Shown: piece after piece, positions 10,431 to 18,839 of the stretch
Layout: each line of letters starts with the position of its first letter
How positions within the stretch are numbered: the stretch's first letter is position 1
Assembly: GCF_937884665.1 (NCBI RefSeq)
Contig: NZ_CAKZYF010000167.1
Location: forward strand, 1 to 49,530
Source of the DNA: an uncultured Allomuricauda sp.
GTDB lineage: Bacteria > Bacteroidota > Bacteroidia > Flavobacteriales > Flavobacteriaceae
Direction: 5' to 3'
DNA length: 49,530 nt
Made by a program: the position numbers and the translations under genes
Notes under the pieces: generated by a model
What the model was told of the DNA's origin: nothing
The model's input: the letters and a program-made list of their open reading frames with translations, nothing else
Database searches by the model: none

Positions 10431-10989
10431 AAATAAAAAGGATGTTGGAATTGTAACTGGATATTTGTTTTAGGCGCCGGAAGGCTAGAATGTACCTTTC
10501 GCCCATCAGAAAAAGTCTATTTCTTCTTTATTGAAAACCAGTCCTTTTCTAACAAAAAAGTAAGAAGTGTACTAAAGAAAAAACTAGATAAGGAGAACGA
10601 TTTCCTTATTCCATCTAAACTGGTCATCGATTAAGTCGGGTTTGGTCATTACCACAACCGAAGAAAAGTCAGAAAGATAGGGGTGGAAATCTCGTGATTG
10701 GAGACTAGCTTAAAAAGTCAATACTATTCTATCAACTTTTCTTTTTAAAATTATGTGGAATAGTTACCAGGTCAAAAAAAAAAGTTAAAAAGACGATAAA
10801 AAGACGTTAATCTAGATAAGCTGCAAATAATGTATTCAAAGTAGGTCCTTTACTTTTAGCAGATTGAGGATGTTTTACTTTTTTAAGCCATGAACGTTGG
10901 AAACGGAATTTCCTTGATATAGCAAGAAAAAAAGCGGCATTGATTTGAACATCAAAGCCGCTTACGAGGTACATTTGTTGAAATTGATA
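10431..10989. other. Intergenic region upstream of the giant gene
   Basis: About 560 bases without a gene. It holds the terminator of the SRPBCC gene (10924-10963) and otherwise must contain the promoter and leader of the giant gene. I found no exact TAnnTTTG box on the minus strand here. A ten-base direct repeat, TAAAAAGACG, occurs at 10786-10795 and 10797-10806, one helical turn apart, in an A-rich tract. Its meaning is unknown. Confidence 0.5.
10924..10963 (-). terminator. Rho-independent terminator after the SRPBCC gene
   Basis: On the minus strand a stem AAGCGGC/GCCGCTT (10957-10963 with 10932-10938), extended by TTTGAT/ATCAAT pairing around a short loop, is followed by a T-run. It lies about 30 bases past the stop at 10990, as expected for transcription ending there. 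Confidence 0.85.
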
Positions 10990-11526
10990 TCATTCTTCTG
11001 ATACTTTTTTCAACAGTTCCATGCCACGGGCGTTTACTTTATCCATTTCTTTCTTAGCTCCAAAAAGGCCCATAAAAAATGCATCTACAAATCCTGATTT
11101 TAAATTGAAGTCTTGGGTGACGGTAACGGTTTCATTGTTCTGTTCAAAGGTATACTCAAAGGTAGGCTGCGCTTTGAACGGTTTTTGGATGTCACATTCC
11201 ATTTTAACGTACTTGTTCGCTTCAATTCTGGTTATTTCCTGGTAGCCCACATCCTTACCTTTATTGCCCACCCAGTGATACTGGGCCCCTATCTGTCCAT
11301 CGGTTCCTTTGACTTCAGTCTTTTGAGTGGGATCGGCTTCCAAAAATGGAGACCATTTTGGAAAGTTGCTTAAATAGGCAACATTGTTGTATACGGTCTC
11401 TACATCTGCATTTACGGTAACCGTTTTTTGAATATGTATCTCTTGTAATTTGGAAGCATTGTACGACCCTATTCCCAAGAATACCAAAACTACTGCTATA
11501 ACTATTATTACAATCATTTTTTTCAT
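10990..11526 (-). CDS. SRPBCC (START/polyketide cyclase-like) family protein with N-terminal membrane anchor
   Basis: This is a 178-residue protein. Residues 3-22 form one hydrophobic segment that acts as signal anchor or uncleaved signal. The rest has the SRPBCC ligand-binding pattern: HIQKTVTVNADVETVYNNVA opening strand and helix, a SNFPKWSPF motif, an acidic middle part with GAQYHWVGN, and a long C-terminal helix after the small GLFGAKK turn. Family members bind hydrophobic ligands or act as general effectors; the ligand here cannot be read from sequence. It follows the YciI-like gene by 16 bases, so the two are very likely one transcript starting near 11927, and it ends at a strong terminator. 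Confidence 0.85.
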   Translation of the reverse strand: MKKMIVIIVIAVVLVFLGIGSYNASKLQEIHIQKTVTVNADVETVYNNVAYLSNFPKWSPFLEADPTQKTEVKGTDGQIGAQYHWVGNKGKDVGYQEITRIEANKYVKMECDIQKPFKAQPTFEYTFEQNNETVTVTQDFNLKSGFVDAFFMGLFGAKKEMDKVNARGMELLKKVSEE

Positions 11527-11542
11527 TTTTTAAAGTTTTGAA

Positions 11543-11896
11543 TTAATTGTCCATTGGAATTATACTTCTGACTTCGACACTACCGCCCATAGATAGGATT
11601 GGGCAATTTTTGGCCAGTTCCGAAGCTTCTTCAAGTGAGTTGGCATGCACGACCATATTACCGCCCAAGGTTGTGTTTTCCAGGACAACAATACCATTGG
11701 AAACAGATTTATCTGTCGCTACTTGCCGTCCTTCGAATCCCAGTTGATGGGTACTTACCAGTTTTTCCTTCAAGGCGATGTTCCCTATGAAGCTTCCCCA
11801 TTGCTCCTTTATCTGGGCCTGTTCCTGTTCCGTTGGCTGATACTCAACATTCGGTGTGAACCTGAATAAAAGCATAAAGAGTTTCTTGTTTTTCAT
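11543..11896 (-). CDS. YciI/DGPF-like small protein
   Basis: This 117-residue protein has the ferredoxin-like fold pattern of the YCII-related family. It has an N-terminal MLLFRF strand, a central helix (EQEQAQIKEQWGSFIGN), a segment ending in GIVVLE, and the typical last part with a small-residue helix SLEEASELAKNCPI leading into VEVRSI. Homologues are often linked to sigma factors or small enzymes, and the biochemical role of most is unsettled. It is the first gene of a probable two-gene unit with the SRPBCC gene 16 bases downstream. A TAGTTTTG -7 box lies about 30 bases upstream. No signal peptide is seen, so it should be cytoplasmic, unlike its neighbour. Confidence 0.8.
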   Translation of the reverse strand: MKNKKLFMLLFRFTPNVEYQPTEQEQAQIKEQWGSFIGNIALKEKLVSTHQLGFEGRQVATDKSVSNGIVVLENTTLGGNMVVHANSLEEASELAKNCPILSMGGSVEVRSIIPMDN

Positions 11897-11926
11897 CGGT
11901 CTAAATTTTAATGGTTAACAACACAC

Positions 11927-11934
11927 CAAAACTA
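11927..11934 (-). promoter_or_regulatory. Candidate Bacteroidetes -7 box before the YciI-like gene
   Basis: On the minus strand this reads TAGTTTTG, an exact match to TAnnTTTG, about 30 bases before the ATG at 11896. The best TTG for a -33 element (11949-11951) is only 14 bases away, shorter than usual, so only the -7 box is supported. Confidence 0.45.
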
Positions 11935-11980
11935 AAGCGCCGGAAAAACAAAAACCTTTTCCTATGACAAGAAAACCGGG

Positions 11981-12685
11981 TTATCTGAATTTTTTGTCAA
12001 ACATTTTGCGAAACACCGAAATATGAAGAAAGATTATGGTGGCCGGAGCAAAGGCAGGGATAAAACAGAAAGGAAACTGGGTAAGTACATCAACACCTTG
12101 GCTTCCCGTTTCCATATTCAGTTTGGTCAAAACAACTGCGGTCCCCGAGGTGAGCAAAATATCCGCAAGACCAAAACTGTTCCAGAGTATCGTAAGTTTT
12201 TTGGAGAAGGGCTTCTTCTTTTCCAGTGTTCTTGCCACAAACAAACTACCAATCGCGGTAATCATGTCACCAAGGCCAGCGATGAACGCAAAGGTCTTGG
12301 GAAGTTGTTCGAGAAAAAACAGTATTAAAAAAAACCCGCCTATCAATCTAAAAATATGGACCCTTACCAATGCGGACAACGGTATTTGTCCTAAAAGGGA
12401 TTTGTAGAAACTCGTGTTAGATATATAGAACAAGTAAAAAAGCAGTAAGGGCAATGTGGTGACCACGATAATCCGCGGAGGCAAAACCACTACATTGAAG
12501 ACTCCCGAAAAGCACATCAGTGTGACTAGGACAAGGTAAGCCAGGTAAAAAAGAATAATCGCATTGCGCTTTCTTCCATAATCTGTGTTTCTGGTCAAAT
12601 TGGCAATCAAAACAATCGGAAAAAGGAAAGCAATCAAAAAAGCAATGGAGACAACTACGGGTACTTGGTCAGCGAAGGTGTTCAT
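11981..12685 (-). CDS. Hypothetical seven-helix membrane protein
   Basis: This 234-residue protein consists almost entirely of hydrophobic helices, about seven by eye: residues 8-30, 42-62, 70-88, 108-127, 130-152, 160-185 and 205-225. Short basic loops such as RNTDYGRKRN and EKKKPFSKK suggest cytoplasmic sides. I do not recognise catalytic or transport motifs. Its start overlaps the stop of the Crp/Fnr-type gene in an ATGA junction (12682-12685), so the two are probably translated together and this protein may be the regulated partner or a sensor of the same stimulus. Short membrane proteins of this kind are common next to Crp-like regulators in Bacteroidetes, but their function is not known to me. 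Confidence 0.75.
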   Translation of the reverse strand: MNTFADQVPVVVSIAFLIAFLFPIVLIANLTRNTDYGRKRNAIILFYLAYLVLVTLMCFSGVFNVVVLPPRIIVVTTLPLLLFYLFYISNTSFYKSLLGQIPLSALVRVHIFRLIGGFFLILFFLEQLPKTFAFIAGLGDMITAIGSLFVARTLEKKKPFSKKLTILWNSFGLADILLTSGTAVVLTKLNMETGSQGVDVLTQFPFCFIPAFAPATIIFLHISVFRKMFDKKFR

Positions 12686-13260
12686 AGGGTAATCTCTTTT
12701 CGTATTCTACTCAAGGAAGTGTCTGTAATTCCGAGATAGGTAGCTATATGTTTTAAGGGAACATTCTGCACGATACTGGGCTTTTCCTTTATCAAATTGA
12801 GATAACGTTCCTTGGCGTGGTCCGCTATTACTGAAATAGAATGGTTCTTCAACTCAAAATAGTTGTTTATCAGGCGGGTTCGTCCTACTTCTCGAAAGGC
12901 TTCGATATGAAAAAGTTTCATAAAATCCGCGAACTTAATCTTCCAACATTTCACTTTGGAAAGTGCCTGTATCGATTCTCGGCACGGCTTTTTTAAAAAA
13001 TAAGAGTGCCAATCAATGATGATATCGCAGGTGGAAAAAAACTTAGTTGTGATATCATTTCCCTCCAAATCAATAGTATAAGAACGGCAGAACCCCGTTT
13101 CCAAAAAATAGTAATAATTGGTCGTTTTCCCCTTTTCAACTAAGTATTCGTTTTTTTTAAAATCGATTTCTGTGAAATTTTGAAGAACCAGACTTAGTTC
13201 TTCTTGGCTAAAATTTTCAGGTTTAAAAATAGTTTGGAGAAAATGAGGTTGGGTCATCAA
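12682..13260 (-). CDS. Crp/Fnr-family transcriptional regulator
   Basis: This 192-residue protein has a cyclic-nucleotide-binding-type beta barrel (about 15-115; motifs EYLVEKGKTTNYYYFLETGF and ITTKFFSTCDII), a dimerisation helix (about 115-145) and a short helix-turn-helix C-terminus (VPLKHIATYLGITDTSLSRI, about 166-185). It has no Fnr-type cysteine cluster, and the phosphate-binding Arg of true cAMP receptors is not evident, so the effector is unknown. This subfamily of Bacteroidetes regulators is widespread. It is first in a two-gene unit with the membrane protein, overlapping by four bases. Confidence 0.88.
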   Translation of the reverse strand: MMTQPHFLQTIFKPENFSQEELSLVLQNFTEIDFKKNEYLVEKGKTTNYYYFLETGFCRSYTIDLEGNDITTKFFSTCDIIIDWHSYFLKKPCRESIQALSKVKCWKIKFADFMKLFHIEAFREVGRTRLINNYFELKNHSISVIADHAKERYLNLIKEKPSIVQNVPLKHIATYLGITDTSLSRIRKEITL

Positions 13261-13531
13261 ATTTTAATGCGTTTCAAATAATTTAAAAATCGGCGTATGG
13301 TTTGGTTACTTGGACGTTTGCCGAAAATCAGCTTAGCTCAAGGTATTTACAGTGGACAATTTAACAATTTATCAGATTCAGACCGCACTGTGCAAGATTC
13401 TGGTTTGTATTTGTTTTCCAATAAATGAGGAAGAAGATGATTGATACACTTTGACAAAATCGGAGCAACAACAAACGTATACGGCCAACTTGGTCATAAA
13501 AACAAGGAAACTGGGTATTGCCCTAAGAATG

Positions 13532-15592
13532 CTATCGGTTGATACGATATGTTATCCTGCGGTTGGTTATCATGGTCGTTGGTTGAATTCTATTTACGGT
13601 CACGTCCACGCTGGGGTTATCTGTGGTTATATTCAAATCCGTTTGATCTTGGCTGTTGGTTACTGTGTTGGTATAAGTCTGGGAACTCGCATAAATATTG
13701 GTCATCCGAGCATTGGCGGTCAAAGTAAGGGTTTCCAGCTGACCAGGGTTCAAAGTTCCCACGGTCCAGTTTGGATATGAAAAAGAACCCAAGGTCACAG
13801 AAGCCGAAACAAAGTCGAGTCCGGTTGGCAATACATCGTTCAAAACCAAATTGGTTACAGGGTCATCCCAAAAATTCTCAACTGTGATCGTGAAGACCAC
13901 GTTTGTTCTGTCCGGTACGTTATTTTGATCCACCGTTTTGTCCAGTATGATGTCCGGGTCACAGTAATAGACAGCAATCGAGTTGGAATCGTAGCTACAA
14001 GGGCCTCGCGTTACCCGCAAGAAATAATCTCCTGCGACCCCAGCTGTGTATGAGGATGAAGTTGCTCCTGGTATAAGTGTCCCATCGCCATACCATTGAT
14101 AACCATCAAAAGTTTCTCCACTAGCAATTTCAAGCACTGCCCCGGGTAGACAACTGTTTCCAGAGATTTGAAGATCAATATCCGGTACGGTATCAAAACC
14201 AGAGTAATAGCCCGCTACACCCCTGGCCCCATTAAAACCGAAGAATCCAACCGCAATAGGCCCCGTAGACTGAACGCTCACATTCCCGGTAAGACTAGGT
14301 AGATAAAATGTTTTCCAATCAGATGTTCCCGCAACACTGGATGAAGCTGGTAGGGATACGGTACCACTTCCATCAGTGACCACAATGTTCGCATCTGGGG
14401 TGGTGGTTGCCGCAATTATGGTAACCCCGCCGTTTATTGTAACGCCAGCTGCATCGGTAATGTTTGGAATGTTATCCATAATATCAGGCAAGAGACAATT
14501 AACGGGAGCCACAAAGTTCAATCCTTGAGTATACGCCTGTGTTGACCCCGCCATACACTGATAAGCATAGACATCTTTAGAGGTTTCTACATACATATTG
14601 GCCCCTACCGAATTGGAAGAATAGTTGCTGCTTGGTATTTCAAAAAACTCACCATCGTTTAAGGTGGCAATGGGTGTCGTGGAACCATTTACAAAAATAT
14701 CCGTATTGTTTTCGGTAGCAATGATCAATGGAAATTCAGTCCAACCGTTACTATTTCCATTACCTCTTACGAAAACATATTCCTTACCCAAGCTGTTTTC
14801 CGGAACCGGTTGGTCTATTCCAGCATCTCTATTGGTAGATCCTGCTTGACGTCCATAATTTAATGAACCATTGCTTATCGCAATATCCTTATCGGAAACA
14901 ATAGAAGCTCCGATCCATCCCCGTTCATGTGCAGGGGTCTCGGTATCGCCTATATAGGTTTCAAAAACAAAGGATTCGTTTTCATCCAAGACAATTGTGT
15001 ATGAATCATCTGTTATACCGGCCCTATTGCTACCCACTCTAAATTCACAATCCGAATCATAACCGGAAAGGGTGATGGTGGTATTGTCCTCGGTGGCCAT
15101 AATCCCAAGGGTATTGGATTTGGATACATGAGTCCCGAGATTTGGCACCCCGCCCCATTTGAAGCTACGACCCAGCGCAATGCGCCCTTTAGAAGTGAGT
15201 GAAGCTGCCTGAGAATTGGACCTTCCCCGGTAGTTGACGTAAAAATTTTCGCCACCGGACGATTCAAACCGAAGACCACTATTGGTCAAAATAACCCCGG
15301 TGTTACTATCATCGACCAAAGTAATGTTGTTGTTCCCATTGGCAAGCGTATAAATAGCGGGTGCCGTATTGGAAATTGTAAACGAGGTAATCGGTGTCGT
15401 TGTTGTACCCCGATAGACATTTACGGTAAACGCCGTGGATTGAGGGGTGGAAAGATAAATGCTTTGTTGTTGGATGGCACCATTGTTCTGTCCTTGACGC
15501 AAGGGTGGTAAATAATGCAAATCACTCAACTGCGCTTGTACGGTAACTCCCCCCGTCAAAAGTACAATCAGAACCGCTATTTTTTTTAGCAT
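13532..15592 (-). CDS. Secreted IgGFc-binding-protein-like / DUF11 adhesin
   Basis: This 686-residue protein has a signal peptide (MLKKIAVLIVLLTGGVTVQA). Residues about 25-470 match the pattern of the N-terminal domain of IgGFc-binding proteins found in bacterial surface proteins, with repeated strand motifs such as VMATEDNTTI-like and IATENNTDIFVNG. An Ig-like or PKD-like part with Cys pairs follows (about 475-555, YQWYGDG), then a DUF11 repeat (about 560-665, DKTVDQNNVPDRTNVVFTIT). The protein ends in a short basic tail, ITNRRITYRIN, not in a recognisable type IX or gliding-type sorting domain. It is probably a surface or matrix protein. It is a single-gene unit, with about 220 bases to the upstream operon and 271 to the next gene. 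Confidence 0.8.
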   Translation of the reverse strand: MLKKIAVLIVLLTGGVTVQAQLSDLHYLPPLRQGQNNGAIQQQSIYLSTPQSTAFTVNVYRGTTTTPITSFTISNTAPAIYTLANGNNNITLVDDSNTGVILTNSGLRFESSGGENFYVNYRGRSNSQAASLTSKGRIALGRSFKWGGVPNLGTHVSKSNTLGIMATEDNTTITLSGYDSDCEFRVGSNRAGITDDSYTIVLDENESFVFETYIGDTETPAHERGWIGASIVSDKDIAISNGSLNYGRQAGSTNRDAGIDQPVPENSLGKEYVFVRGNGNSNGWTEFPLIIATENNTDIFVNGSTTPIATLNDGEFFEIPSSNYSSNSVGANMYVETSKDVYAYQCMAGSTQAYTQGLNFVAPVNCLLPDIMDNIPNITDAAGVTINGGVTIIAATTTPDANIVVTDGSGTVSLPASSSVAGTSDWKTFYLPSLTGNVSVQSTGPIAVGFFGFNGARGVAGYYSGFDTVPDIDLQISGNSCLPGAVLEIASGETFDGYQWYGDGTLIPGATSSSYTAGVAGDYFLRVTRGPCSYDSNSIAVYYCDPDIILDKTVDQNNVPDRTNVVFTITVENFWDDPVTNLVLNDVLPTGLDFVSASVTLGSFSYPNWTVGTLNPGQLETLTLTANARMTNIYASSQTYTNTVTNSQDQTDLNITTDNPSVDVTVNRIQPTTMITNRRITYRINR

Positions 15593-15672
15593 AGGATTTG
15601 GAAACTACTTGTTCTAGTATTTACACAAAAAAAACGCTTTTGTAGCGGTCCTTCAAACTAATGTTGTGTAAG

Positions 15673-15689
15673 CGCAACCTAGTGTTGCG
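15673..15689 (-). terminator. Hairpin between the envelope operon and the IgGFc-like gene
   Basis: CGCAAC (15673-15678) and GTTGCG (15684-15689) pair perfectly around a five-base loop, about 125 bases past the stop at 15811. There is no T-run next to it on the minus strand. A second, shorter stem (CGCT/AGCG near 15635-15646) is followed by eight T on that strand. Either could end the operon transcript; both are weak. Confidence 0.3.
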
Positions 15690-15810
15690 AGCATTTTGAT
15701 TGGGTAGGTCCCAAAAGGGCGGATAAGCTAAAAAACTGTCTGGAACCTTTTTAGTAGGAACAACGCTTCTGGACGATACATCTTACTGAATCCAAGGTTT
15801 TATAACAGAA

Positions 15811-17619
15811 CTATTCCACATAAAACACTTCTCTGGCGAATAAAGCATTTCCATTCTCAGAGAAACCTTCGATCACGATTTCAAATGTCCCCTGAATATC
15901 CGACGAATAGAAAACAAACTCCGTGTCGCTCGTCAATTGCCCTGTTGGAATCCACATCAACTGATAACGAAAGTCTGGTGTTCTCTTTGACTTGGAAATT
16001 GTATTCTCCTGATAGGTTTGCCTGAAGTACTTTTTTTGTACTTGAGGACGAAACAGTTTTACTTTCTTCGCCGAAACGTCGTTCAAAATCGGAAAATAAT
16101 TACCTTCCTTGGTCTGAATTCTGATAACGCCATCATACATCTCCTTCCCAAATACGTATCGATTCCGGCCCACATCTACGGTTTGAATTTGCCTGGCGTT
16201 AAAGTCCATAAGACTTTCGTGGTCCAAAACTTGAATTCCATCGATCAACACCAAAGGTTTATTATCTGATTCCGAATAAGGAGGGTTCACGCGTACCTTA
16301 AAGGAACGATAATCCGGAGATTCCCTATTGATCCAAAGGTGCTCCACAATTTCGATAACGGTTTCCCTAAGGGTGGCAAATCGGGTAAAATCGTCCAAAT
16401 TGAACTCCAGACTATTCTTTAGAAAAAAGGGAGTTTTTATTTCAACGGTCGGAATGGTATCCGGTTTTACACTGAAAAAGGCATTCTCGATTTGATTATG
16501 AAAACTTCGGGCTAGAATGATCTGCTCCATGTCTTTGCTTAATTTGAAATCATAAAAATCAGATTTCCCCATATCCGGACTTTGAGATTGAACTATTTCC
16601 AATTGATAAGCTCCTGGACCGGTACCCAACACTTGGATGATTGCTGTTTCCCCTTCATAGGCCGTATCAATCGAAAAATAAAAATCTCCATTGTCATTGG
16701 TCGTAGCTGTCTTGAAATGGGTGCTGTGTCCTGGAACAGAAAGAGAGACGCCCATCCCGCTTTGGGGCTTCCCGGTTTCCTTGGACCGTACTTTACCAGA
16801 TAAAAGCGCTCCCCGTATCTCGGGTAAAAATTGATATTCGTTCGCAGAAGAAGCTTTTGAAGGGCTTTCCATTCCTGCATTGCCTTTGTTTTTGGTTGCC
16901 GTGGTCCGATGCGGAGAAGGCAAGGCATCGATTTTCCTAACCGAAATGGAAACGTTGTACAATTCCGCTATCGGAGTTTTGGGACGTAGGGAAAAGGAAT
17001 TTTTTCCCCTTTTGCCCATTTCGGAGGTATTCAGTTGGATTTCCAAATCTTCGGATGCTTCTCGCACTAAATTGCCCTTTTTCTTTTCCGATGTCCCCGT
17101 AACGTTCAAAATTTCTGCAAGCGAATCCAAATCCTTTTCCAAAAAAACACTTTGGTCACCGGTATATGGATTGATTATCGTGATATCCTGCCGATAAAAT
17201 CCCATAACCCCAAAGTTTTTCATCCACTGGGTATATCCAACAAGTTTGTAATTTCCAGAAGGAACGGAAGTGGGTATAAAAAAATCAGAGTACGAACGGC
17301 CTTGTTCCAGCCTTAGCTTTTGTTGAAAGACATATTCCCCGTTTTCACCTATTAAATCCACATAGGCAATCTTACTTATCTTAGAAGGTTTCAAATTTTT
17401 GTCATCCAAGCAGTACAGACTATACAAGATATACTCCCCTACGAAAGCCAGGGTCGTGTTCACATGCAAATAGACTTTTTCTTTTGGAAATTCAATTTTC
17501 TCATTTTGAGGGTTTTGTGACAAACACACGGCATTCCCCAAATAAAGCGAACAGCAAAGGACCATCAGCTTTTTTACGCTATTTCCATATTTGATATCGG
17601 TGATGCTCATTCTTCCCAA
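15811..17619 (-). CDS. MG2-like / carboxypeptidase-regulatory / plug-like envelope protein
   Basis: This is a 602-residue protein. Its start overlaps the DUF4249 gene by 13 bases; the first hydrophobic stretch (KKLMVLCCSLYLGNAVCLS, about 16-34) is a signal peptide preceded by a longer leader, so a later start is possible. Residues about 40-150 resemble macroglobulin MG2 domains (KVYLHVNTTLAFVGEYILYS, then VPSGNYKLVGYTQWMKN). Residues 265-350 form a carboxypeptidase-regulatory-like beta domain (GKVRSKETGKPQSGMGVSLS). Residues 445-520 resemble a TonB plug (PLVLIDGIQVLD, then VDVGRNRYVFG). There is no outer-membrane barrel after the plug-like part. Proteins of this composition are commonly found beside DUF4249 lipoproteins and TonB receptors. 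The function is unknown; acting as a periplasmic or surface partner of the receptor is an inference from the operon. Confidence 0.75.
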   Translation of the reverse strand: MGRMSITDIKYGNSVKKLMVLCCSLYLGNAVCLSQNPQNEKIEFPKEKVYLHVNTTLAFVGEYILYSLYCLDDKNLKPSKISKIAYVDLIGENGEYVFQQKLRLEQGRSYSDFFIPTSVPSGNYKLVGYTQWMKNFGVMGFYRQDITIINPYTGDQSVFLEKDLDSLAEILNVTGTSEKKKGNLVREASEDLEIQLNTSEMGKRGKNSFSLRPKTPIAELYNVSISVRKIDALPSPHRTTATKNKGNAGMESPSKASSANEYQFLPEIRGALLSGKVRSKETGKPQSGMGVSLSVPGHSTHFKTATTNDNGDFYFSIDTAYEGETAIIQVLGTGPGAYQLEIVQSQSPDMGKSDFYDFKLSKDMEQIILARSFHNQIENAFFSVKPDTIPTVEIKTPFFLKNSLEFNLDDFTRFATLRETVIEIVEHLWINRESPDYRSFKVRVNPPYSESDNKPLVLIDGIQVLDHESLMDFNARQIQTVDVGRNRYVFGKEMYDGVIRIQTKEGNYFPILNDVSAKKVKLFRPQVQKKYFRQTYQENTISKSKRTPDFRYQLMWIPTGQLTSDTEFVFYSSDIQGTFEIVIEGFSENGNALFAREVFYVE

Positions 17620-18836
17620 AAATCTGGTATTTGGTTACTTCCCAGAGCCGTACAATCCCCACAGGGCCGATTTACCAGCACAAAAGGACGGCTTTCCTCA
17701 CCCGAATCCGATACATATTTTTGGCCCAGACTGTTCAGTGCCTGTACCAATGGTGAAGCCCCATCCGGGGAGTCAGGAAGCAAATTTGGTGTAAACTCAA
17801 TACTACAATCAACGGCATACGGAGGTAGGGGCTCTCCCGGAAAAAAATCCTCATAATCAAAGAAAATTCTTCTAGTGGTCACAGTAGATACTTCAAAGAA
17901 TCCGAGGACATTTTCAGATTCGTCTTCCAATGAAAACACGTTCCCGGTTAAAAATCCGGGTTGAACCTGGGCAAACAGACTTTCGGTTTGGGACGAGAAC
18001 TCATTCAGTGTATCGTAAAAAGCAAAGGCATCCCTGGACTGCACAAATTGTTTTACAAGAATACTGTATCGATGGGAGATGATAAAATTGGTGCTTGTTA
18101 TAAAGCGGACTGGGAAACGGGTCAATCCGTTGGTACCTGTATCTTCGGTATTGGCCAGTATTATGGTATTGGAACGTTCCGTATTGTAACAAACACGCTG
18201 TTCCTCGGTTTTGGGTTCTAGAATAACCACGGGCGGACGTGGTCTGTCACGGACCACCACTGCATCTACAGCAACCCATCTCGGTGCTACAATTTCATAG
18301 GTCTCTTCATATTCGAACCTAAAAAATGTATTACCGGACTGCAAAGCCTGACTGTCCACCAATATCGCAATGCCATCCTGACCGTTGGCGTTTTCTTCCC
18401 TTGAGGCGTACAAATCAAGAATCTCTGATTCCGAAGAGAGCGCCGCGGATTCCGAACCATACGTTCTTCCATCCGATGTTGTGATGGCCAACTGATACGC
18501 TCGCTCCGGCAAAGCGGCAAAGGGTTGGACCGACATATACATCCCAGGTTCGATTTCCTCAAAAACATATTCGTTTTGTTGGTTGTCCGTTACCCGCACT
18601 ACTGCGGAAGACTCTGGATTTGGACCATCATCTTCCAACCGGAAAGTCCGGGACAACAACACTTGCTGCCGTTTATCTTCGTTCGTAATAGCGGCCTCTA
18701 TAATAAGGGCGCTTTCAAAAATCTCAGTTTGTGGTTCAAAGGATTCTACACAGGAACCGAACAATATCAAAAGAAAAGCGAAAGCCTTTAATACTGGGAT
18801 CCGTTCGATGTACTTTAAAAGGTAACCTATCTCCAT
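17607..18836 (-). CDS. DUF4249 lipoprotein
   Basis: This 409-residue protein has a lipobox LFGSC with Cys29 as the predicted lipidated residue. The mature part shows the DUF4249 pattern: ALIIEAAITNEDKRQQVLLS near the start, an Ig-like domain with GPNPESSAVVRVTDN, IEPGMYMSVQPFAALPERAY and TSDGRTYGSE, a long central section with two possible strand-rich halves, and the conserved cysteine-containing end RPCGDCTALGSNQIPDFW. DUF4249 proteins are encoded next to STN-type TonB receptors in Bacteroidetes, in the place a SusD lipoprotein would hold. Their ligand is not established. The gene starts 3 bases after the receptor stop and overlaps the next gene by 13 bases, so it is translated as part of the operon. 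Confidence 0.9.
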   Translation of the reverse strand: MEIGYLLKYIERIPVLKAFAFLLILFGSCVESFEPQTEIFESALIIEAAITNEDKRQQVLLSRTFRLEDDGPNPESSAVVRVTDNQQNEYVFEEIEPGMYMSVQPFAALPERAYQLAITTSDGRTYGSESAALSSESEILDLYASREENANGQDGIAILVDSQALQSGNTFFRFEYEETYEIVAPRWVAVDAVVVRDRPRPPVVILEPKTEEQRVCYNTERSNTIILANTEDTGTNGLTRFPVRFITSTNFIISHRYSILVKQFVQSRDAFAFYDTLNEFSSQTESLFAQVQPGFLTGNVFSLEDESENVLGFFEVSTVTTRRIFFDYEDFFPGEPLPPYAVDCSIEFTPNLLPDSPDGASPLVQALNSLGQKYVSDSGEESRPFVLVNRPCGDCTALGSNQIPDFWEE

Positions 18837-18839
18837 AAC

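Noticed and set aside
13532..13560. A frameshift at the end of the IgGFc-like gene
   Set aside because: Another frame stays open for about 25 codons past the stop, but it gives no recognisable sorting domain, and the current basic tail looks like a natural end.
13451..13780. A 109-codon plus-strand frame at the end of the IgGFc-like gene
   Set aside because: It overlaps the clearly coding DUF11 repeat on the other strand and has no recognisable content.
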